DNA of 64,000 nt from Siphonodentalium dalli (GCA_032622095.1 CP136064.1:194031948-194095947), one strand, 5' to 3'; positions 11,900-24,700 are shown, numbered from the stretch's first letter. Made by a program: numbers and translations. Notes: a model not told the origin generated them from the letters alone.

Positions 11900-12160
11900 C
11901 GACATCCAGATTGACCATCCATCGCCCATCCGTCCATCAATCTGTCTGTCCATGGATCCATCGAGGCATCTGTCTGTCCATAGATGCTATCCGATTGATT
12001 GATTAAGATTATTCAGCCTGGACTCGTATGACACAGTAAAGGCTGGGCAATATTATGCCTCCTATAACGAGTTATGGGATGGGTATATATATAGGAATCT
12101 ATAGCTTGTCCGTCCATCTATCTAGTCATCCATCGGTCGAGATGTCCGTCCGTTCATAGA
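11900..12160. repeat. Diverged CCATCCGT microsatellite
   Basis: Irregular runs of CCATCGCCCATCCGTCCAT, CTGTCTGTCCATGGATCCAT and GTCCGTCCGTTCAT, interrupted by 60-130 bp. In this genome such tracts sit at the 5' side of satellite-core elements; here it precedes the fragment at 12160-12440. Confidence 0.5.
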
Positions 12161-12440
12161 CTCAACTTTATTCAAGCTTTTTTTCCCATTTTGTTCCTAC
12201 ATTTTTTCGGTCAATTTTTTTTAAAACTTGGCACCGAAATTTAGTCCCATTGGAACCTGTGCACCTGTGATTATGAGGTCCATCTGACTTTTGTGGAGTT
12301 ATCCCCCTTTTTCTCAAGAAGCATAGTTTTGTCCCAGCTTGTATTCCTACTTTTTTCAGTCAATTATTTAAAAACTTGGTACAAACTTTAGTATAACTTG
12401 AATAAGAGGAACTTTTTAGTCACCTCTCTTCTTATGTTAA
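12160..12440 (+). repeat. Fragment related to family G core units
   Basis: Two partial units carry TTCCTACATTTTTTCGGTCA, AACTTGGCACCGAAATTTAG, CATTGGAACCTGTGCACCTG and GGAGTTATCCCCCTTTTT. They match the family G core at 25850-26400. No intact ends were found. Confidence 0.6.
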
Positions 12441-12556
12441 TATTTTATTGTCTTCCTATTCATACGACGGCCACACCGGTTGCGATTGATTGATGTCACA
12501 ATCGGAACGCCGACTCAGGGAAGCTGCCCCGCCGCGTTGTCTATAGCGTTGTCTAT

Positions 12557-12658
12557 AGCTTTCCGATGAATGGCAACAAGCCATATTTCCGACTAAATCC
12601 TGAAAAACTACCCATAATTCTGCTGTGGTTAAGGAGTCGATTATTTAGGGCATTACTG
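12557..12658. repeat. Family A half copy
   Basis: Only the right arm is present: AGCTTTCCGATGAATGGCAA through GATTATTTAGGGCATTACTG. It abuts a duplicated GCGTTGTCTATAGC. Confidence 0.75.
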
Positions 12659-13925
12659 TTCTACAGGGTTTGATAGAATTTTGGGGGCAGAATTTAGACA
12701 CCATTTCCAATTAGACATAATTATGCTGATATTCAAATTGTTGAAACTAAATAACAGGGTTTAGGCAGGAGCACAGTTAAATTAATCTACCTTTATGTTT
12801 TATTGCTTTAAAAATATAAAGGATCTATAATATAGTTAGTTTCCCCCTAATGTTTAGACCCATTTAGGATAATTCTATGTAAAATAATAGCCCTTTTTGC
12901 TGAATAGGTTTGTACTACCAATAGAGGAGGTAAATCCGTGCACTTACCCGGAGCACTTAGTAGGAGCTATCAGCGAGGCATGACTTTGTACAGCAGCTAG
13001 TGCTCATTAGCTGAGTAGAAGCTCTTGCATTATTCCTAGGTAACACAACAATAGAAAACTTGGGTAGCATTAAAGGTAGATATAATTATCAGATATGTTG
13101 TCGATATAATGTAAGTTTCTGCCAATTATCAGGGTGCTAGACGTCAACAATTATAGTGATCAGTCTCTGCTTATAGGAGGTCACGTCCCATTATGTCAAA
13201 AATAAGATTTTTGAGTAGACTATAGTGATAAGTAATTAAAGTGGAAATCGACTGAAAGTATTATCATGTGCATTACAATTCACCTGAGTGATTGTTAAGA
13301 GATTGATCGAATGATCTGCCATCCATCATTCAATGTCTAGACAGATGTACATATATACATACTGATTTGTCCAATGGATCAACAGCTGTAGTTTCTTAGC
13401 GATTTGACACATCACGTCCATGGACAGCATCTCCTACACTATAGATTTTATTAGCTTGAATTGCTCTAATTTATTCTTTATGAATAATGCATCTCAATTC
13501 AGTTTTGACAAGTTGCCATGTTGAGTTTCGATTTATGGACTTCTCCTGTTGTCTATTGAGAGGACACAATGTTCTGGATAAGAACTTTGGATTAGCTTTT
13601 GTGATTTAATGTTTTATATTTAATGTTTGATTGTTGAGTGTTTAAATATGTTGTAGCTGAGCCTTATAAGAAACAGATTGTTATGTTTCGAAACACTGTT
13701 TCTGATTCATGGAAAAACTTCCTAGCTATTATTTTATTACAAGAATCAGTTGGTATGTTCAACCATGGATTATTATTCGGCGGATGATATCCATAAATCC
13801 CATTAATGGAACATGGAAGAAGTTTGATCAAATTCCCACACACCATGAGAGCATTTCCGTCAGGAAATTGCCATTGGAAACAATGTCGTGCGACTAAAAT
13901 TGCAAGAGTGTAAGTAATGCTGAAC
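12659..13925. other. No gene recognised
   Basis: Unique AT-rich sequence. Overlapping open frames on both strands at 13664-13927 are short and show no family motif. Confidence 0.5.
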
Positions 13926-14035
13926 ACCTCAGCAGAATTATGGGTAATTTTTTAGGATTTAGGTGGAAATATGGCTTGTTGCCATTCACCGGAAAGCTCT
14001 CTCCGACTAAATCCTGAAAAGTTACCCATAATTTT
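13926..14035. repeat. Family A internally deleted copy
   Basis: The left arm from CAGCAGAATTATGGGTAAT to GGAAAGCTCTC joins directly to TCCGACTAAATCCTGAAAAG. Outer termini are missing. Confidence 0.7.
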
Positions 14036-14070
14036 TGTAGTTTTTACTTTGTTTTATTTCCTGGTTATAT

Positions 14071-14333
14071 TTAACCCTTTCTTGGCGGGAGCTTTGCTGG
14101 CACAGCATTAAAGATCCTGTGCCAGTGCATTCTCTTAAATATCTGAGTCTCCCATAGGGAGCCTCGCATATATAAGAGAATGCACTGGCTTACAAGGTCA
14201 CGGGTAAATATTGTTAGGCCAATGCATTCTCTTATATATGTGAGGCGCCCTATCAGTGAATCACATATATAAGAGATGCATTGGCACAGGGTTTTCGTAA
14301 AATTTTAAGAAGCTACTAACATGAAAGGGTTAA
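14071..14333. repeat. Family C MITE, copy 2
   Basis: TTAACCCTTTCTTGGCGGGAG to CATGAAAGGGTTAA, quoted in parts: TTAACCCTTT and AAAGGGTTAA. Two ATATATG-stem hairpins lie inside, as in the other copies, the second slightly degraded. Confidence 0.85.
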
Positions 14334-14542
14334 GCTATTGAAGGGGTTCATATTGGGTACAGTTTAAAAATCATATATTCATGTAGCTGTTGGTCTCATT
14401 TCATGAAAATTGGGCGATTCCAAAAATAGACACTCTCTTCATTGGATATTGCATATTATTTTTCACTTTCGGCATTTTGATTTCTGGTATAGTTTAATAG
14501 ACCTTATATACAGTCAATGAAAATGATCATGTATTCTAATTA

Positions 14543-14630
14543 AATGCAACAAGCCATATTTCCGTCTTAATCCTGAAAAGTTACCCATAATTCTGTTGTG
14601 TTTAAGGAGTCGATTATTTGGGGCATTATA
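14543..14630. repeat. Family A half copy
   Basis: Right arm only, from GCAACAAGCCATATTTCCG to GATTATTTGGGGCATTA. Confidence 0.7.
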
Positions 14631-14639
14631 TGTAAATTT

Positions 14640-15330
14640 TTCTGTTCCTTATGGAATGTATACACTTCAATGGCATTTAAATTTAAGTTACAAATATGGC
14701 AGAAACATGCAACAAACACAATATATTGTTGTTGTCATGACTGACATATGTCATTTCGTGTACCATTCAATTATCAAAGTCCAAAATGGCAGACAAAATG
14801 TGACCGGAAGTGGTAAAATTGGGCAATTTTCATTAAATTTCACCAGATCGTTGCCATTTATAAGAAAGCTATTGGTTTAAATGGCCATTTGTGCCAACAT
14901 ATACCATATTAAATCAATATCTGATAATTGTGAGCCATATCACGAGGATTTGACCCTTCAGTGTCCCTCAAATCCGAAATATGCCAGATTATGTACAAAA
15001 ATTAATTATTATTTTAATGCCCAGATTATCCGGAAAGGAACACCCCACTGTACTGAATAGTAATTAGAATGCCAGATATGAACCACTATAGTGCCAATTT
15101 TAGCAGAAATGAGGGCATCACTTTCCAAAATATGAATAAAATGGCGACCAAAATTAGTAAAATTGTGCAATTTTCGCCAAAGTTTACCAAATTGTTTCCA
15201 TTCAGATGAAAACTATTGGCGTATGTTCGAGTCTGTCACCCAATCATATTCCGATAATAGTGACCTATATTTTGAGAATTAACCTTCGGTGTACGAATAT
15301 GGTGGCAGAAATGGTGGTCGAAAGTCAAAA
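14640..15330. repeat. Diverged ~350 bp tandem duplication
   Basis: The segment around 14780-14900 (AAAATGGCAGACAAAATGTG, GTAAAATTGGGCAATTTTCA, AAGCTATTGGTTTAAATGG) recurs in diverged form around 15130-15240 (AAAATGGCGACCAAAATTAG, GTAAAATTGTGCAATTTTCG, AAACTATTGGCGTATG). No coding signal. Confidence 0.5.
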
Positions 15331-15429
15331 ATGTTAATATTCTCATTAATTTCAAACTAAATCTTCCCATATCGTATATTATTTATAACCAATATTCATA
15401 TATGCCATCAGATGAATATCCATAGCAAC

Positions 15430-15790
15430 CAAACTAGTATCCGAATAAATCTAATCGGTGTCCAAAACCCATTAGCGAGTGTCTCAAACCATCTAAGGAT
15501 CTTAAAACCCATGAAACGGGTGTCTCGAACCACCATTTTAAAAGTATACCAAACTGATCAGTGTACCAGTCCATAGAACTGGCATCCCATAGCAGCCAAC
15601 TGGTGTCCCAGACCACAAATAAGTATCCCAACCCACCCAACTGGTGTTTCAAATCATCCAAATTGTGTCCAAACCCACCCATTGAGTGTTCCAAACCATC
15701 CAATGAGTCCCAAGTCACACGACGATTGCCTCAAACCAACAAGAGTGTCTAAAAAACATCCAATTAGTGTATCAAACCACCCCAGCGAGT
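15430..15790 (-). repeat. 21 bp minisatellite with an antisense 7-residue repeat frame
   Basis: Consecutive 21 bp units such as CAACTGGTGTTTCAAATCATC and CAAATTGTGTCCAAACCCACC (given as examples of the period) run for about 16 copies. On the minus strand 15434-15718 is open for 94 codons and reads as heptads: LDGLEHS, MGGFGHN, LDDLKHQ, LGGLGYL. An open frame is expected wherever a 21 bp unit lacks a stop, so coding is not implied. Confidence 0.6.
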
Positions 15791-16537
15791 GTCCCATGGT
15801 TTTGTAAACTCATTGGTTGGTTTGGAACACTAATTTGATGGTCTTAAATAAAATTCCAATTTTCACCATTTTTTGTTTACATATTCCTGTCTTTTGACCC
15901 AAAATGACAACTTTTCCATCCTATGATACGTGGGGATTTTAGATATGTTATTGTATGGGTAAAGTCACATTCAAAAACACCAAAACACATTGCATATAGC
16001 TATTTGTTCACAGTTGGGTGTTTCTTTCCGTTTCTGGACTAATAAGGAACAGCAAAATTGACACAAAATGCTATAATTATAGGGCCCTATTTCAACAAGA
16101 TGTAGAACATTTTTCCCATATGCGGATTTTGGATATACTGTTCCCCAGATTCCGCCGACAAAATGACACCAAGAATAGCTTGTCAACAATTTGTTCTTGG
16201 TTCACCTCAAAATCGAGTCTCAATGACCAGACTGTACTGAGTTCAAGCAATTGACACATATAGCATAGCACATAGCAGGTTCAAGTGAACTATGAATATG
16301 CATTAATATTGTGATCCGCTCCTATTTTATTCAAGCCTGCAAATTACAAGGCAATTTTGGAAGCTTTTAATTTCTGAGTGGTGTGTTCAAGCAATTGACA
16401 CACATAGCATAGTGTGCAGGTTCAAGTGAACTTTGATTATGCATTAAGATTGTGATCACCTATTTTAATAAATCTAAATTGAGTGCATGTATAGCATCTT
16501 ATACTGATATGTACTTCTCACTGCATATTCTCTTTGT
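15791..16537. other. No gene seen; small duplication
   Basis: A ~75 bp segment is duplicated: TCAAGCAATTGACACATATA (16244) and TCAAGCAATTGACACACATA (16388), each followed by GCAGGTTCAAGTGAAC and a GATTATGCATTAA-type end. Confidence 0.5.
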
Positions 16538-16950
16538 CAAGCCTGCAAATAGTGTGTACCAGAGGGTGAATATATTGACGCTATGGCTGGCTTGCATCAC
16601 CATATTCAGCCTCTGGGAACCGAATTCTGCTTAGGCCTCAACTGCAATGGGAGACCTAGATTCAAGTTCCCCAGTTGAAGTTGATGATGTTCACCCATTA
16701 GTCACCTTGATAATGCATTTAATCTTCCACAAAATTAGGGGTAAAAGAAATTCAACAAAAGGGAAAAAGTAACTAAAAACAATGTTTATTTGAGACTACT
16801 TCCCAGAAGATGAGGCCTAAGCAGAATGAGATAATGAGGTCCCCAGATGGTGAGTTTGGTGATGCTAGCCTGCTGTGCTGGATAGCATCTCTAAACTCAC
16901 CCTCTGGGGACCTCATTCTTCAAATGACAGACACACTATTTGTAGGCTTG
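16538..16950. mobile_element. Family B MITE, copy 3
   Basis: Ends CAAGCCTGCAAATAGTGTG and, inverted, CACACTATTTGTAGGCTTG. Paired GGTGATGCTAGCC modules flank a centre with CTGGGAACC, GTTGAAGTTGATGATGTTCA and AACTAAAAACAATGTTTATT. No clear flanking duplication. Confidence 0.75.
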
Positions 16951-17457
16951 GTGGAATACGATCTCTGGGCTTAGCCAGAGTAGAGATTCATGGCATGATC
17001 TAGTTGGGTGTAAACACTATGCTTCGCATGGTGACATCACAACTGATATCAGCCAAGTTTGGTGGGTTATCAGCCGAGTTTAGTGGGTTATCAACAAAGT
17101 TTGTAGTGATATCAGCCGAGGTCGATAATTGGTCGCTCAAGGCAAAAATGTGATTTCTTTCGAGCTTCACGGTATCCACCTTCACAATACCGACATCGGT
17201 ATTAAATTCAATACCGCGGTATGACTAAATACCGTCAAGAATAATGTCCAAACATTTTGCTTGTTAAGATCCTTTGGAACATGCAGTACGCAATTCAATA
17301 TTCACGTGTGAATGCAGTGTCACGCGGACATGCGAAAAGAGGACAATGCAATGCATGTCGCTTTTTTTTATCTTATCAATGTGTGGGGTACTAATGACAT
17401 CGCTTATGCAAAAAAAAAAAACAAAAAAAACAAACAAGTATTTAGTTCACAATTTTT

Positions 17458-18724
17458 AGTCGAGTTTTTTTCCAAAACTCGACTTATAGTTTGATGAGGG
17501 ACGGTGGGCGGGCGGCGGACGGGCGGGCGAGCGGCGTGTTTTGCTTATAACTCAACCATTTATTGACGAATTAATTTTTTTTTGGTGTGTGAGTACATAT
17601 CCATGCACGTAAGCTGCAGACAAATAATCGGGTTCGTCCGCACATTTATTACAGAGTTATGGCCCTTTGCCATTTTTCACTGATTTTAGGCTCGTTAGCG
17701 CAACAACTTCAACAAACGTTATCTGATTCGATTGAAATTTGATATAGGTGTCTCCCAAGAATATCTCGGACGAGTTCGAAAACCGGCCTGGTCCGATAAA
17801 ATTTGATAGAGTTATGGCCCTTAATTAGTCATTTTTCACGAATTTTCAGCTCGTTAGCGCGATAACTTCAACAAACGTTATCCGATTTGATTGAAATTTG
17901 ATATATAGGTGTCTCCCAAGAATACCTCGGACGAGTTAGAAAATCGGCCCGGTCCGATAAAATTTGATAGAGTTATGGTCCTTAAGTAGTCATTTTGTAC
18001 GAATTTTGAGCTCGTTAGCGCGATAACTTCAACAAACGTCATCCGATTCAACTAATATTTGGTATATAAGTGTCTTCCAATAATATCCTGGACGAGTTCG
18101 AAAACCAGCCTGGCCCAATAAAATTTGATAGAGTTATGGCCTTTAATTAGTCATTTTTCGTGAATTTTTAGCTCGTTAGCGCGATAACTTCAACAAACGT
18201 CCTCCGATTTGTTTAAAATTTGGAATAGACATACTTGCCAAGAATATTTCGGACGAGTTCGAAAACCAGCCTGGCCCAATAAAATTTTATAGAGTTATGG
18301 CCCTTAATTAGTCATTTTTCGTGAATTTTTAGCTCGTTAGCGCAATAACTTCAACAAACATCATCCGATTTAACTAAAATTTGGTATATAGGTGTCTTCC
18401 AATAATATCCTGGACGAGTTAGAAAACCAGCCTGGCCCAATAAAATTTGATAGAGTTATGGCCCTTAATTAGTAAATTTTCATGAATTTTTGGCTCGTTA
18501 GGACGAGTTCGAAAACCAGCCTGGCCCGATAAAATTTGATAGAGTTATGGCCCTTAATTAGTCATTTTTCGTGAATTTTTAGCTCGTTAGCGCGATAACT
18601 TGAACAAATATTAACCGATTTTACCTATTAATTAGTCTACCGATACTGATGCACACCAATTGGCGGTAGCCACCGGCGGTAAGCCACCGAAAACGAGACA
18701 CAGCATCTCTGATGCCACCTCTTG
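17458..18724 (+). mobile_element. Family F Helitron-like element, copy 2
   Basis: It starts AGTCGAGTTTTTTTCC/AAAACTCGAC (5' hairpin), followed by GGTGGGCGGGCGGCGGACGG. The core is about six tandem units of 145-160 bp (GAGTTATGGCCCTTAATTAG, CTCGTTAGCGCGATAACTTC, GGACGAGTTCGAAAACCAGC). It ends GCATC-TCT-GATGC then CACCTCTTG before T, as in copy 1. The last unit contains an internal deletion near 18490. Confidence 0.75.
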
Positions 18725-19159
18725 TTATTTCATAAGAAAGCATATTATTCAACAGTAAATTACATATTTGCCGCGAGAAACGACAACATATTAACCTTTT
18801 CTGGTTTCAGGCATGAACACTTCGGTGCAACAATCTGTCCCGACTTACTGGTTTGTTTTCTAAAGAATTTATACCATGAGGGGATTTAAGTCCAGATTAT
18901 ACTAAAAAGGTCCCCAAGCAATACGTATTTATCCGTGGTGTCTCGATGGTGGATAAACATTAGCACGGAAACAATTGTGAGAGTATAGTTTACATTTCAT
19001 AATTGTATGGATGGTGACCATGGTCTAATTATTGTTTTGTGTACACTAATTTGAGCTGCATATGAGACGACTATAAACACACATCCATCAGCGTACATGT
19101 TGGCACTGCATTTGTGATAATTGATTTTCACACTTTCCTGCAGTTACGCTCTGGGCGAC

Positions 19160-19240
19160 TGGCTGGTTATCGTTTTATCTTGCTGGTTCTTGTTTCATCT
19201 CACTGGTTCTCGTTTCATCTTGCTGGTTCTCGTTCAATAC
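19160..19240 (+). repeat. 20 bp minisatellite, four units
   Basis: Units CTGGTTATCGTTTTATCTTG, CTGGTTCTTGTTTCATCTCA, CTGGTTCTCGTTTCATCTTG and a truncated fourth. They lie inside the family K element. Confidence 0.7.
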
Positions 19241-19427
19241 TTACAGGCATGCTTTATATAGTGCCTCAGAATATGTATTTTATTGACATTTGCTGTCGTA
19301 AACCGACTAAAAGAAGAAAATATAGTGTGCAGCGGTATACCGACTATTCAAGAAATCCAATACTGACTACACGGTATTAAAAATAAAACCGCGGTATGAT
19401 TAAATACCGAAAAACCGTGAAGCCCTA

Positions 19428-20029
19428 GATTTCTTATTAATAATAATTTAAACAATTTACACAGAATACTGTAAAATAATTGGCTGACACACACTTTGCC
19501 ATTTAGGTTATTTCTGGATAACCTAAATTTCTTGATTACTCTCCCTGCTACAAAAATGACAGCAGCGCCGAGTGACCACGCCAATACTGCATGCCTAAGA
19601 AATGTACATGGAAACTGTTCAATACTTCCTACCATTTAAAATGAAATTTCGGCATCATAATTCCTTCGGGTATGACTATTGACAATAACCGTACTAGATG
19701 GTAATATTCAGTGCACAAGTAACCAGACAAATCAACAAGATGGAACATTTGCAAAGAATGAAACTCGGAAATTAAAACTAAGAAGGGTTTGTGCCACCAC
19801 GGTCAAATATCAATCCCAAATGCAACTACAGCTGTCTGGTGGCACGCAATGCGTGATCAGTTGCGACGAGCAATCAAAAACGTCGAATTGCCGACGTGAT
19901 GAAGTTTTGAGTGACAAGTGTCTCTTTCATTACTTCACATGTCTTTTTCATCGGAAATAGTCTCCAATGCTCGTTATACTTCCAACTTCTATTTTTGGTT
20001 GTTCTCTTTTGTAATGACGGATTAAATTA
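19428..20029. other. No gene recognised
   Basis: An open frame of 93 codons (19679-19960) is cysteine- and glutamine-rich but matches no family I know and has no clear splice sites. The rest is AT-rich. Confidence 0.45.
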
Positions 20030-20187
20030 TAAGAAATAACTCTTTTTCGATTAAGGTTATGAGTTATAACCAAAAAGTTTGAAGATAGATATTTCATAAC
20101 TGCGCTACGCACATTGTAGAATTAATCTTCAAACTATTTGGTTATAACTGCATAACCTTAATCAAAACAAGAGTTATTTCTTAAACA
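20030..20187. repeat. Foldback repeat with TTAAGGTTATG stem
   Basis: AAGAAATAACTCTTTTTCGA, TTAAGGTTATG and AGTTATAACCAAAAAGTTTG at the left pair with CAAACTATTTGGTTATAACT, GCATAACCTTAA and AAGAGTTATTTCTTA at the right. A half copy occurs at about 47809-47880. Confidence 0.7.
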
Positions 20188-20854
20188 ATCCATAGAAATC
20201 AAAGTAGATATTGGGCTAACGGTTGTGTGGGATAATCTCCGATTATTCATTATTCAGATGATTTCATTTCATAATAATAATATAATAATAATATCTTAAC
20301 ATACAGCTGGTATCGACATAAAAATCCTAACATATTTATAATAGTTAATATAATAGTCAAACTTAATAAAAACAAACTAAAATAATGATGATCAAAATAT
20401 TTAATTCCTCTCATCCCAACCCAATTATGCAGTGATGTAGTAATGATTACAAGATGCTAACATATATTTATAGCTTACATGTACCATATATCATATATCC
20501 ATAGATTACCTCTTTGATCAATTGAGAGTACCATATGATCAATTGAGAGTACCTTAATTAGTATTTGAATAAAATTTGAAAATTTATAGTTTCACTGTTA
20601 GATACGAAAAGCCAGCAGGTCACACATGTTGATTAAATAGTTTATGCTCTCAGAAAAGATTAATTCTGCTTCCCAGAATCCATTTAAAACCGTCTCAGTT
20701 AATTAACTAATAGGTCTGGATGAAATGATTTTTAACATGTTTCAGGTTTTGTTTCTGTTTGATGTTTAATTTGATATCAGGTTGGAAATTATTCCACAAC
20801 AATTTTGCTTTGTGTAAAATTGATCTTTTGGCTTAATTTGTCCTTTTGAATATA
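20188..20854. other. No gene seen
   Basis: Very AT-rich, with ATAATAATAATAT simple sequence at about 20268-20300 and a duplicated TGATCAATTGAGAGTACC at 20515 and 20536. Confidence 0.5.
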
Positions 20855-20997
20855 CAGTAATGCTCTAAATAATCAACTCCTTAACCAAAGCACTGAGAGC
20901 TTTCCAATGAATGACAACAAGCCATATTTCTGACTAAATCCTGAAAAATTACCCATAATTCTGCTGTGGTTAAGGAGTCGATTATTTAGGGCATTGT
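20855..20997. repeat. Family A MITE, internally deleted copy
   Basis: CAGTAATGCTCTAAATAATC at the left; the left inner arm is deleted, joining CTTAACCAAAGCACTGAGAG to the intact right arm that ends GATTATTTAGGGCATTG. Confidence 0.8.
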
Positions 20998-21630
20998 ACA
21001 TTTACTATAAAAGTTATTTAGAGAGAACCGTGTGAAATGATTGTGAACATCTGAAACTTTAATAAAAACTTCGCTTATAAATTCTGGAAGAGATTTCTTC
21101 AGATGCTGCTGGATTACGTCGCTAGTTGCATATCGCATATTTACTTTCAATTGTCTTCCAATCTATTTCTCGCATTGTTTGACGTTTGATGCAGTTTTCT
21201 TGCAGTCTAACTAATCTAGTGAGAGGGCACTTTGATGCTGCCATACTCCATATTTCATTATGGGTAACTGGGTTTAGCATAAATTGGGATTAAATTAGCC
21301 AAAATTATACTGATCGATACATGGCCATTTCGATAAGAAATGAGAATTTGTACATGCTCACTGACACAAGCACATTTGACGCAATGAACACTCCTACTGA
21401 GTCCGTGGCTCCATAAATCTGATACATGTGCATATAGATAAGAAGTGAATGTAGTGTCACTGTATTCTTCTGAGGAAAAGAGGAGTGTGGCTGTTGGCAC
21501 ATTTATTGTGAACCACTTAGCAGTTCATTGTTAACAAAATGTACCTAACTGTAAATGTCTAGATTCTTTGCATGATATTCATTTAATTATATATTATCTC
21601 AATGTTACACTCATTTCTTCTCATTTACAG
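20998..21630. other. Upstream of NADK exon 1; dispersed repeat, no exon recognised
   Basis: 21265-21440 is a diverged copy of 7506-7695. The missing 5' exon of NADK was looked for here and not recognised. Confidence 0.5.
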
Positions 21631-21760
21631 GTCTGTTCCAGACCCCAGCAACCAGAAACTACAATGGCACAAACCACCACTTACAGTTCTGGTTATAAAG
21701 AAGATCTATGATGAAGAAATCCTGCAGCCGTTCAGGGACCTTGTTTGCTGGCTCATACGG
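21631..21760 (+). CDS. NADK: NADK exon 1 of the window
   Basis: The acceptor is TCATTTACAG at 21621-21630 and the donor is CGG|GTTTGT. The exon enters in phase 2 (one base completes a codon) and leaves in phase 0. It encodes [16 protein letters not shown] followed by [20 protein letters not shown], the start of the conserved NAD kinase fold in animal NADKs (consensus: W.K.P..VLVIKK, then LLQPF..L). Because it enters mid-codon and lacks the N-terminal regulatory region of the family, it is not the first coding exon. A TTAA MITE (family C) begins 33 bp after the donor. Confidence 0.93.
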
Positions 21761-24700
21761 GTTTGTCTTCTGGATATTTTCAGCAACATCAATTAACCCT
21801 TCCATGACTGGAGATTCCTGAAATGTTGCTAAAACCCGGTGCCAATGCATTCTCTGATATGCGAGTCTCTCATAGGGAGCCTGGCATATATGAGAACACA
21901 TTGGCCTAACAATATTTACCTTGACATTGTAAGCCAGTTCATTCTCTTATCTCCCATTGGGAGACTTGCATATATAACAGAATGCACTGGCACAGGTCTT
22001 TAATGCTGCACCAGTACGGCTCCTGTTATGAAAGGGTTAAAAATATATTTATTATTCCAGACCTCCAGTTACAACAAGATATGCTTTAATTGTTTAAAAT
22101 AAAATCTAATTTATATCTCTATGGTATTTATCTCACTGAGAAATATGACAGAAACTATTTCTGCATGTTCTTCTTGGTATTGATGTTTTTACCGACTTTT
22201 ATATTTTTGGCACATTTTCCCCACTATGAATGCCTTGGGTCCCTTTAAAGATTAGAAACCCATTTCTGATTTCTCCCATTGGATTCATACATGTATAAAT
22301 GGGAATGATTGAGCTGCTAATTGTCTTCAGAAACCTGTCTCCCAATGTGCTTTAAAGATGTATTCATGGTTCCAGAAACCAGTTAAACTATAACAACCTA
22401 TAAATTCTAAGTTAACATAGTTTTATGTTTGAAAAAAAACGGGATGTATTATGTTATTAGTCTTTCCGACCATTTGCTTTTTTCTCTGTAGGCCTTCTAA
22501 ATGGAATGAAATTTGGTATATGAGTTTACTAGCATAAAATACAGGTCAAGTTCGAATTTGGGTTTTGCCCACCAATTTTCACCTGATTTATGGCCCGTTG
22601 TTGAAATTACAATGGGCGTATCTTGTCACGCCCTGGCGATGATCTTGTAATAATTTATTCCACTGAAATTTTTTTTTTAAACCATATGTGACATAGAAAC
22701 TAGACTTATGAATTCAAAAGAATGTCAATTTGTTATTGATAAAGTAATCAAATCATTTTTGGTGTCCCTATAAAACATAAAAACATAAATGTTTAGAAAA
22801 TTCAATATCAAATAAGATAGCATCTTACAGTAATGCCATAAATAATCAACTCCTTAACCACAGCAGAATTATGGGTAACTCTTCAGGATTTAGTCGGAAA
22901 TATGGCTTGTTGCCATTCATCGGAAAGTTCTCACCCATAATTCTGCTGTGGTTAAGGAGTTGATTATTTAGGGCATTACCGTAGCTTCCTCATGTCATTC
23001 CATTTGTGTTATTTTATACACTGAAATCTAAATAATTTTATATAATTACGGTAATAAGTTTAAAAAAAAATTACCTGGACCCTGAATACATCTTCAATCG
23101 TATAATTTCAAATATAGAACATTTATCAAATAAATATATAGTGAATTATTTATCTAACAAAGTAGACAAACAGGTAGTACTGCTTGGCTTGTTAAATTGT
23201 ACACGAGAATCTCACTCAAATTTGGTGTGGAGGGTCGCCATCTGGAGTGTTACAACAAGACTGTCCAATGACTATTGACATCAACATTTTCCTTTCTAAA
23301 GTTAACCCTTTCTATACTAAATGGATTCTCCCATTCAGTTATAAAGTGTACATTGGAATGGTCTATTATGCCTTTGGAGATTGTTCAGGTAATAAAAGCA
23401 GAAGACAGACAGAAAAACAGATAATACCAGAGCAGAATGAATCATATTCATAGGTTCAACAAACTTATTATCTGAACATTTCTTGACGCAACTATTCATC
23501 AAAGAGTATAGAGAAAAGGTTTATAAATATCCTTCTTTGTTTATCTGTTCATCTGGGCAGATATATCACCTATGGGTTATTAGTCCTTAAAGGATTACAA
23601 TGCTCATGAAACAACAAAACTATATCGGAAAGCCACCCCTATTGTGATCACAATAATCCAAGTCCCATAAAAATCGCGTAATAAATAAGCCGAGAAATAA
23701 ATAAAAAATACCGCCACCGGTTGTCGGCTATCTCCGTCGCAAAACCTCGCATGACGTCAAGCGAGGTAAACTAATTAAAAACACGGAATCGGAGTCGGAG
23801 TTAATTGTGTCTACCTATATGACGATGGAAAATCCGGAATAGACATCAGCGCGTGAGCGTGATGGAATTACTGCGGGGCATATCAATAGCATTGTGTACA
23901 CGTGTTTAATTGTCATCGCGCGGTGAGCTATATTCACTTGTGATTTGTCTTAAGCGCTGTTTGGAAAGTTATTGTTTTAACAAAAATACTATAGAAGGCC
24001 GATTGAGCGGGGTAGGTAACACTTTCGTGTCAAAAATAAAGCTTATAAAAACACGAGCAGGCATGTGAACTCTATTCGGGTGCGTGTTCACGATGTTGCT
24101 TTAATTTTCCGTATATATGCCTCGAGTGTCCCGTATTTACAATCATTCATTAGTGACAATGCCATATAAATGCAGTGTTTTCGGCTGTGGCCGGTCTAGT
24201 GACTCTCAGTTAGGTATAATGCTGTATTCATTTCCAAACGATTTTCGTTTACGTGCCATTTGGCGGGATTTCTGTGGGAAACCCGTTGCGCAAAATCAGA
24301 AACCGATTACATATACCAAATAAAGAGCGTTTAATTTGACAAGTCAGTCATGGTTACGAATACATACAATTGCAGTTAAAGTGGAGAGTATGTTGAATAA
24401 TTCACGATAACAACTATTCTAAGTCGATTCCCCATTGCCTTCACCATGGCTCAATAAAGAGCGTTCCATGTTAAGAGTTTTCCTAATATGGTACGAATAA
24501 AAAGAGTTTAATAAAGCGGAAATTGCTATGACTTGGAAGGATATATAAAGCATGCATATCGGAAGTTTGTGTACATGTATTGACCTGTATTGGTGTAATC
24601 AGTAAACAAAAATCACGATGACAACTGTTCTAAGTCCAGTCCCTTTACCTTGACGCAATAAAGAGCGTTCACTACTACGAGATATTGCGAATAAAAAACG

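Larger units (their letters stand above)
17167..19427. mobile_element. Family K hAT-like element with nested element
   Basis: The left end reads AGCTTCACGGTATCC and then ATACCGCGGTATGACTAAAT. The right end on the minus strand reads AGGGCTTCACGGTTTTTCGG and then TAATCATACCGCGGT. The ends are therefore inverted repeats of about 70 bp. The interior is interrupted by the family F element 17458-18724. The AGGGC-type terminus suggests hAT. No transposase remains. Confidence 0.5.

Noticed and set aside
19679-19960. 93-codon open frame before NADK as the missing N-terminal exon
   Set aside because: It shows none of the NADK N-terminal patterns, and its ends do not give the phase needed by the exon at 21631.
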